DNA from: Amarobacillus sp046328225
Lineage (GTDB): Bacteria > Chloroflexota > Dehalococcoidia > Tepidiformales > Tepidiformaceae
Reading direction: 5' to 3'
Assembly (NCBI GenBank): GCA_046328225.1
Contig: JAXLWZ010000007.1
Coordinates: forward strand, 62,001-126,000
Length of the DNA: 64,000 nucleotides
Shown here: piece by piece, positions 59,208-64,000 of the stretch
Layout of the letters: every line of letters begins with the position of its first letter
How positions within the stretch are numbered: position 1 is the stretch's first letter
Translations under genes and position numbers: made by a program
The notes under the pieces: generated by a model
Database searches by the model: none
Seen by the model: the letters and a program-made list of their open reading frames with translations, nothing else
Told to the model about the DNA's origin: nothing

Positions 59208-60215
59208 TCAGTCGGCGGTCTTGTAGAGGAAGAGGTTCGTGCCTGCGATGCGGGAGGGGTCGCAGATGATGCGCTGGGGCGCCGGCGCGGTCGCGATCAC
59301 GCCCTCGCGCTGCCAGCTCTTGCCGCCGTCGGCCGAGATGTAGCTTTCGATGGCGCGCGCGCAGACGTAGAGGCGGATGCGGCCGCCGCCGGCGCCGGCG
59401 AGCTCGGGGACGCCGCCGTAGGTCAGCGTCTCGCCCGCCGTGAAGCGCAGGCCATCGGGCGAACGCGCCAGCACCGTCGCCTGCCCCTGCGAGGCCGCCA
59501 TCAGCCACGTGCCATCGGCCAGGCGCAGCAGCGAAGGGTCGGTGGTGACGGCGGCGAAGGTGATAGCGGCGCCGCGCACGGTGAACGAGCGGCCGTCCGT
59601 GCCGTCGGCGATGCACATCGTCCAGGTGCGGCCCGGGGTGGGCGGACCAAAACTGCCCAGGTATGCCAGGCGGATGCCTCCCCCGGGGAGGGGCGAGGCG
59701 TCGGGGTCGACGATGCCCGCGGGGTTGGGGACGCCGTCGATGGTAATCGCGCCGAGCGGGGTGACCGCGTAGCCGTCCACGCGGGCGACATCGATGCCGC
59801 CGGTGGCGCCGTTCACGTAGTAGACGAAGGTGCCCACGCCGGGCACCGACACCCCGTCCGGGACGCTCGCGTGGTCGATGACCATGCGGCCGTTTTCGAC
59901 GCGCGGACCGGTGGTGGCTTCGTTCGCAATCCAGACGCGGTGGAAGTACGGGCCGTTCGGGTCGGCGACGGGCGTGCTCGCTCCCGCCGGACGGGCTTTG
60001 CAGGCATTCGTGTCCAGGGGTGTGGTGGAGGCCGGCGACGCCGTCGCGGCGGTGGGCGTCGATGCCACCGCCGGCGAGGATGCCGGCGATGCCGCCGCCG
60101 TACGGGCGGTGGGGACGGAGGTGGTGGTGGCGGTATCTCTCCCGGCGGGCGCGCCGCCGCCGCACGCGAAGGTTGCCGCGACGGCAACGAGCCCGGGCGC
60201 CAGCCACCACCTCAT
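59208..60215 (-). CDS. lipoprotein with possible sialidase/beta-propeller-like repeats
   Basis: A 335-residue lipoprotein from ATG at 60215: MRWWLAPGLVAVAATFACGG, lipobox TFAC. An Ala/Thr/Pro linker (SPASSPAVASTPTAATASPA) precedes a beta-rich domain with recurring blade-like segments (GAITIDGVPNPAGIVDPDAS, GRSFTVRGAAITFAAVTTDP, SYISADGGKSWQREGV). The SADGGKSW motif resembles an Asp-box of sialidase-type propellers (SxDxGxxW). Surface-exposed; ligand unknown. It lies downstream of herA on the same strand. Confidence 0.75.
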   Translation of the reverse strand: MRWWLAPGLVAVAATFACGGGAPAGRDTATTTSVPTARTAAASPASSPAVASTPTAATASPASTTPLDTNACKARPAGASTPVADPNGPYFHRVWIANEATTGPRVENGRMVIDHASVPDGVSVPGVGTFVYYVNGATGGIDVARVDGYAVTPLGAITIDGVPNPAGIVDPDASPLPGGGIRLAYLGSFGPPTPGRTWTMCIADGTDGRSFTVRGAAITFAAVTTDPSLLRLADGTWLMAASQGQATVLARSPDGLRFTAGETLTYGGVPELAGAGGGRIRLYVCARAIESYISADGGKSWQREGVIATAPAPQRIICDPSRIAGTNLFLYKTAD

Positions 60216-60253
60216 GCCCGGTTCATGGCGCGAATGGGCGGCGAGGTGACGGG

Positions 60254-61930
60254 TCAGCCATACAGTCCTCTCGCCGCGCCCGTGCCGTTCTTCGGTGCAC
60301 CCAGCCGTTCGCGCAGCGAGGCCCCGGCGCGGAATTCGGCCGTGAGGTCGGGCGGGCGCACGACCACCGGCATGGGCAGGGCGTGCCCGAAGACAAGCGC
60401 TTGCTGGCGGCTTTCGAGCGAGGCGATCACGGACCGCAGACCGGCGCGCCCCTGCATCCCGCCCACGAGCGCGTCGACATCGGTCTCGGAATCGAGCTGG
60501 AAGCAGAACTTCGTGCCGATCTGGGAGAGCACCTCGGGGTCGATCTGGCTCGGGCGCTGGTCGATGACGAAAAGGGTGACGTTGTACTTCCGCAGTTCGC
60601 GCGCGATCTGCCCGAAGATGCTCTGGCCCGCCATCGAGCGGTCGATGAACTTGTGGGCCTCCTCGATGACGATGGCGAGGCGGTTCGGTTCGCGGTCGGG
60701 ATTGCCCTGGGCGCGCTCGACCGCGTCGCTGTATTCGTTCCAGATGCGGCGGCTGAGCATGTTGGCGACGAGCATGTAGGCGGTGAGGTCCTTGCCGAAA
60801 CGGCCGAACTGCACGACGACGCTCTTGCCGCCCTGGAGCGTTTTCACGATGTGGGTGAGCGCGCCCGCGAACTGCCCGGACCCGGACTGCACGAAGCCCC
60901 GGCGGGTGAAGCGGCGCAGACCCCGGCGGAGGTTTTCGAACGAACCGGCGTGGAAGCCGAGCCGCTGGGCCACCTTCGCCCAGTTGACGTCGTCGGGCTC
61001 GTCGCCTTCGCGGAAGGTGCGGCGGAGGACGGCGGGCGAAGGATCGTCGGCGGTGATTTCGTCGATCCAGGACTTGCCGAAGCGGTCCTCGCATTCGTGC
61101 GCGGCCTCGATCGCCTGGCTCGTGAAGGCGCCCGTGGACTGCAGGACATCGATGTCGTCGCTCGTGATGTCCTGCGTGCCGATGGCGAGCGGCGCATCCG
61201 TGTTCGCAGTCGTGGGATCGAGCGAGTAGACGGCGACGTCCGAGAGATGGCGCTGCTTGAGGGACTTCGGCGCGCCCTCGCCCTCGAACTTGATGTCCCA
61301 GCCGTAGTCGTTGTGCATGTCGAAGATGAGCGCGACGGTGCGTTCTTTGTTCACACGCGCGGCGGCGCTGTTCGCGACCATCGCATCGAGAATCTGCATG
61401 GTGGCGATCGTCTTGCCCGTGCCGCTCTTGCCGAACACGCCCGCGGAGCGTTCGAACAGCTTCTCGATATCGACGAAGACGTTGACGTCGTCCATGCCCA
61501 GGGGGGTGCCGACGCGCACCGCGCCGCGCTCCTCATCGACGGCGAAGGCGCGGTTCAGCACCTCCTGGTCGGCGCGGGAGACTCGGGCGAAGTGGCGGGG
61601 CACGCGGCGCGCGCGGGCGGTGGAGCCATCGGCATCGACTTCGAGGTAGGGGTTCACCTCGACGGCGGTGTAGACGCCGGTATCGAGCAGGACCTCGCGC
61701 AGAAGCGCGGAGAGCGGGCCGTCGTCGGCGGCGGGCGGCCAGGACGTGGCCCCGGCCTCGGCGGATTTGAGGAGCACATCGGTGACCATGCCGAGCAGCT
61801 CGCCCCCCTCCGCGAGGGGCGCGACCAGGTACTCTCCGAGGCCGGCGGACTTGCCGGGGTCGAGGCGGACTTCGAGGCTCTTCGTGAGCGAACCGCCGGT
61901 GATGGCGCCCATGCCTTCGCGCGCGCTCAT
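60254..61930 (-). CDS. HerA-family ATP-dependent DNA translocase
   Basis: A 558-residue protein. Walker A is GKSGTGKT at residues 167-174, Walker B LAIVIEEAHKFID near 435, with an N-terminal beta-barrel (HAS-type) region. A conserved arginine finger-like IARELRKYNVTLFVIDQRPS follows. HerA forms hexamers that pump DNA to the nuclease NurA for end resection. It is the last gene of an operon with NurA and a HAS-like protein, all overlapping by 4 bases. Confidence 0.9.
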   Translation of the reverse strand: MSAREGMGAITGGSLTKSLEVRLDPGKSAGLGEYLVAPLAEGGELLGMVTDVLLKSAEAGATSWPPAADDGPLSALLREVLLDTGVYTAVEVNPYLEVDADGSTARARRVPRHFARVSRADQEVLNRAFAVDEERGAVRVGTPLGMDDVNVFVDIEKLFERSAGVFGKSGTGKTIATMQILDAMVANSAAARVNKERTVALIFDMHNDYGWDIKFEGEGAPKSLKQRHLSDVAVYSLDPTTANTDAPLAIGTQDITSDDIDVLQSTGAFTSQAIEAAHECEDRFGKSWIDEITADDPSPAVLRRTFREGDEPDDVNWAKVAQRLGFHAGSFENLRRGLRRFTRRGFVQSGSGQFAGALTHIVKTLQGGKSVVVQFGRFGKDLTAYMLVANMLSRRIWNEYSDAVERAQGNPDREPNRLAIVIEEAHKFIDRSMAGQSIFGQIARELRKYNVTLFVIDQRPSQIDPEVLSQIGTKFCFQLDSETDVDALVGGMQGRAGLRSVIASLESRQQALVFGHALPMPVVVRPPDLTAEFRAGASLRERLGAPKNGTGAARGLYG

Positions 61931-62523
61931 GCCGTCACCCCCCGGAGGATGCTGGAGAGGCGCGCGGGCTCGGCCTTAAGCAGCCGCGCGAGCTCCTTGC
62001 CGGCGCGCACGGTGAAGTCGCGCGCTTCGGCGCCGTGGGCGCGGGCGGCGGCCCGGAGCGCGGCCGCGAGCACCGCGTCGTCGCAGAGCGGGGAGGCCGT
62101 GAGCAGCGCGAGGAAGGCGCCATCGGTGGTGGCGTGGATCACTTCCGGGGCGGTGGCCGGCTCGACGCGCGCGAGCAACGGTGGCGGCGATGGCGGCAGC
62201 AGCGCGAGCGCGGCCTCGCCTTCGATATAGCCGCAGGCCACGACCGTGAGGCGCGTGCGCAACAGCGGCCGGATGTGGGGGTTGTCGGCGAACACCTCGG
62301 CGGCGGTGAGCGTGCCGCCCTGGGCCTGGAGCGGCCGTCCGGGGTCCTCGGGGCCGCTTGCGGTATCGGCGATGCAGCCGAGGATGGTCAGCGGCCCTTC
62401 GCGCACAGCCACGAGCTGGCCGAGCTGGAAGGGCTGCTCGACGTACCGTTCGTAGGCGCAGGTGAAGCTGCGAAGGCCGGCCTCGACGACACGGGGCGCC
62501 TCGCTCGCGGGTCCGGGGGTCAT
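61927..62523 (-). CDS. HAS-barrel-like accessory protein in the nurA-herA operon
   Basis: A 198-residue protein from ATG at 62523. The N-terminal half (YVEQPFQLGQLVAVREGPLT, ILGCIADTASG) looks like a HAS barrel as found at the N-terminus of HerA proteins; the C-terminal half is helical (VLAAALRAAARAHGAEARD). It overlaps both neighbours by 4 bases (62520-62523 and 61927-61930). It may be a separate subunit of the resection complex; there is no direct evidence. Confidence 0.7.
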   Translation of the reverse strand: MTPGPASEAPRVVEAGLRSFTCAYERYVEQPFQLGQLVAVREGPLTILGCIADTASGPEDPGRPLQAQGGTLTAAEVFADNPHIRPLLRTRLTVVACGYIEGEAALALLPPSPPPLLARVEPATAPEVIHATTDGAFLALLTASPLCDDAVLAAALRAAARAHGAEARDFTVRAGKELARLLKAEPARLSSILRGVTA

Positions 62524-63680
62524 ACCGCTCTCCTCCGTTTGCTGGTCTGTTTGCCGTTGGCGGCGGCGAAGACGCGCTGGCGGGCGGCCTCGCTTTCGAG
62601 CAGGCGCGCGAACTGCTGGCGGTCGCCGCCGCTGATCACCGCCTGTTCGTGCGCCTCCTGCAGCGCGCGCGGATAGCCATCGCAGCGGGCGCACTGGTCG
62701 ATGAGGGTGGCGTGCAGGCGGGCGACGCGGTCCGGCGTGGCCGCCCACAGCGGCAGCTCGACGCGCGCGATATCGCCGCCCGTGCGCAGATAGAAGAACG
62801 CGACCTGGCTCTCGAGGGGCACCTGCTGCTCGACCGTCTGGCCGCGCTGGCTGCGGGCGCGAAAGAGGGCGGAGCGTTCGCCTTCGCCCAGGATGGCGGC
62901 GAAGTAGAGGCTGTCGGCATCGAGCCAGCGGTCCGGGTCCTGCCCGGCGAGCACGGCCAGGCTGGTGGCGACATCGCCCGAGCGCGACCCCGAGATGTAC
63001 GCCCCGGCCGAGAGGGGTTCATCGCCCATCGCGAGCAGGGCGAGGGCATCGAGCAGGCGCTGCATGACCTGCTTGCGCACGCGCGCGGCGATGCGCGGCG
63101 AATCGAGGTCCCAGGGCAGGAAGGTGCCATCGAACAGGAGGACGACGGGGCCGTGGGCGAGCCGTTCGCGCGCGAAGTGGATGCCGGTCTCGCGCTCTTC
63201 GATGTCGCGGAGGAGGGAGACGCCCCAGCCGCGGCCGCCGGGGCTGGCGTCGCCGCCGTCGTCTTCGCCGCTGTCGGAGGCGGCTTCGCGCGGCCCCACC
63301 CACGGCTTCGAACCGAGCGCGGCCTCGCCGCCCACGCGATAGGGCAGCACCGCCCAGCCGGTATTGATGACGAAGCAGGGCACGGGCGCGAAGCGGTCGG
63401 GGTCGATGCTCGAACCATCGGCGGCGACGACGGTGCAGGGCGCGAACGGAGAGGCGGCGAAGGCCGCGTTGGGGGGTTCGCCGAAGGTCGTCGCGTAGGG
63501 CGCGGGATTGTTCGCCATCGCCGCGTGGATTCGGGCATCGCCGCCGGCCGGGTCGTTCGCCCAGGCACGCGCGGCATCGTTGGCGGCGGCGAGCGTGGCA
63601 TCGAGCGCGGCCGCGCGCTGGCGGTGGCGTTCGACCAGCGCGGCGAGGTCGCCGGCGAGGAGTTCCATGCGAAGGGTCAC
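62520..63680 (-). CDS. NurA-domain nuclease
   Basis: A 386-residue protein. VVAADGSSIDPDRFAPVPC is the first NurA motif with a catalytic Asp, and VVLLFDGTFLPWDLD the second, as in the RNase H-like NurA fold that digests 5' ends of DNA with HerA. AYISGSRSGDVATSLA and ELPLWAATPDRVARL follow. First gene of the three-gene operon. A short acidic insertion (SDSGEDDGGDASPGG) lies between the motifs. Confidence 0.88.
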   Translation of the reverse strand: MTLRMELLAGDLAALVERHRQRAAALDATLAAANDAARAWANDPAGGDARIHAAMANNPAPYATTFGEPPNAAFAASPFAPCTVVAADGSSIDPDRFAPVPCFVINTGWAVLPYRVGGEAALGSKPWVGPREAASDSGEDDGGDASPGGRGWGVSLLRDIEERETGIHFARERLAHGPVVLLFDGTFLPWDLDSPRIAARVRKQVMQRLLDALALLAMGDEPLSAGAYISGSRSGDVATSLAVLAGQDPDRWLDADSLYFAAILGEGERSALFRARSQRGQTVEQQVPLESQVAFFYLRTGGDIARVELPLWAATPDRVARLHATLIDQCARCDGYPRALQEAHEQAVISGGDRQQFARLLESEAARQRVFAAANGKQTSKRRRAV

Positions 63681-63772
63681 GTGCGGGCAGCGCAGGCGTA
63701 CATTTGTTCGACAGTGTACTCCGCGGCCGCCGCCGGGGCACGCAGCGCCCGCCTCCGATACGCTGGGCGGCG

Positions 63773-64000
63773 ATGTTCACCTGCGAACGCTGCGGCACGG
63801 AATTCTCGATCGGCGAAAGCGTCCTCAAGAGGTACCCGAACTGGACGCCGAAAGCGTGCATGGATTGCCGCGAGAAACCCGCCGCGCGCGCCGCGAAAGC
63901 GCCCGCGAAGAAGAAGGGCGGGAATTCGATCACGAAGGCCGGGAACTTCACGACGAGCGAGATCCTCATGCGCTTCACCCTCGGGCCGGACACGGGCGTC
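63773..64000 (+). CDS. zinc-ribbon protein, possibly RNase H-like, 5' part
   Basis: The gene is cut by the end of the window; 76 residues are visible. MFTCERCGTEFSIGESVLKR and PKACMDCREKPAARAAKAPA give a CxxC...CxxC zinc ribbon, then a basic Lys-rich linker and FTTSEILMRFTLGPDTGV. In related bacteria this ribbon and the TGV sequence lead into an RNase H domain (expected next: FTDG), but that part lies outside the window, so the assignment is tentative. Confidence 0.55.
   Translation, partial: MFTCERCGTEFSIGESVLKRYPNWTPKACMDCREKPAARAAKAPAKKKGGNSITKAGNFTTSEILMRFTLGPDTGV

Overview
The window is about 70% GC and densely packed. It reads as a chromosome fragment of a member of the Chloroflexota, most plausibly class Dehalococcoidia or a Tepidiforma-like lineage. 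The signs are many small zinc-ribbon proteins, Pro/Thr-rich lipoproteins, an AMIN-like lipoprotein, DUF4202, DUF5678, LLM-class and DUF385-type (F420-related) oxidoreductases, and many SDR and methyltransferase genes. This placement is an inference; there is no rRNA or tRNA gene in the window to confirm it. I count about 64 coding genes or gene fragments, two complete insertion sequences, one riboswitch and roughly 19 copies of an unusual intergenic repeat.

Layout. 1-5.4 kb: an LLM oxidoreductase tail, a zinc-ribbon protein that seems to start at CTG, a low-GC island gene, a methyltransferase facing a LysR regulator, and an SDR. 5.5-10.9 kb: an exported protein, a degenerate SDR, a dienelactone hydrolase, nadD and a DprE1/DprE2-like pair. 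11.4-16.9 kb: a TerC-family exporter behind a yybP-ykoY (Mn2+) riboswitch, polA, and a DUF385 protein facing a TetR regulator. 17-29.7 kb: a hybrid histidine kinase, a toxin-antitoxin pair, an MrfA-like DUF1998 helicase, regulators, a Gfo/Idh/MocA oxidoreductase, an orphan Pycsar-effector-like membrane protein, and a PAAR-like DUF4280 protein beside a lytic transglycosylase. 29.8-39.5 kb: a soluble histidine kinase with about twelve PAS domains, a glycerophosphodiesterase, a class A penicillin-binding protein and a methyltransferase. 39.7-50.6 kb: an IS3 element, an SDR, a PIG-L deacetylase, an AMIN-like lipoprotein, an Fpg/Nei glycosylase, a retropepsin-like protease pair, and two tandem Cu/Zn superoxide dismutases of which one has lost every metal ligand. 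50.7-64 kb: ilvBN, enoyl-CoA hydratase, rnhB-yraN, a cyclic-nucleotide-binding protein, an IS630 element, CsbD, and a nurA-HAS-herA operon.

The most striking signal is not a gene. Many intergenic gaps are filled by mosaics of tandem repeats whose unit is always 7 bp: TTCCCAG, GTGCTGA, CTCATTC, CTCGAGC, CTTTTCT, GGCCGAC, and TAGCTAT-type units. The families follow a fixed order around a small GC-rich hairpin core (GGGGCAACCCC / GGGGTTGCCCC or GGGGATCAGCCCC). At twelve or more places the mosaic begins at the base after a stop codon. Both insertion sequences have landed inside these mosaics, and removing each one restores the heptad pattern. The whole looks like a modular, stop-codon-associated heptanucleotide repeat system, comparable in unit length to cyanobacterial STRRs but with several families and a fixed order.

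Functional themes that can be supported are DNA repair and maintenance (polA, Fpg/Nei, MrfA-like helicase, NurA-HerA, RNase HII), envelope building (PBP, DprE-like pair, transglycosylase, PIG-L), metal and oxidative stress (Mn riboswitch-TerC, SodC pair), branched-chain amino acid synthesis (ilvBN), and PAS-based signalling.
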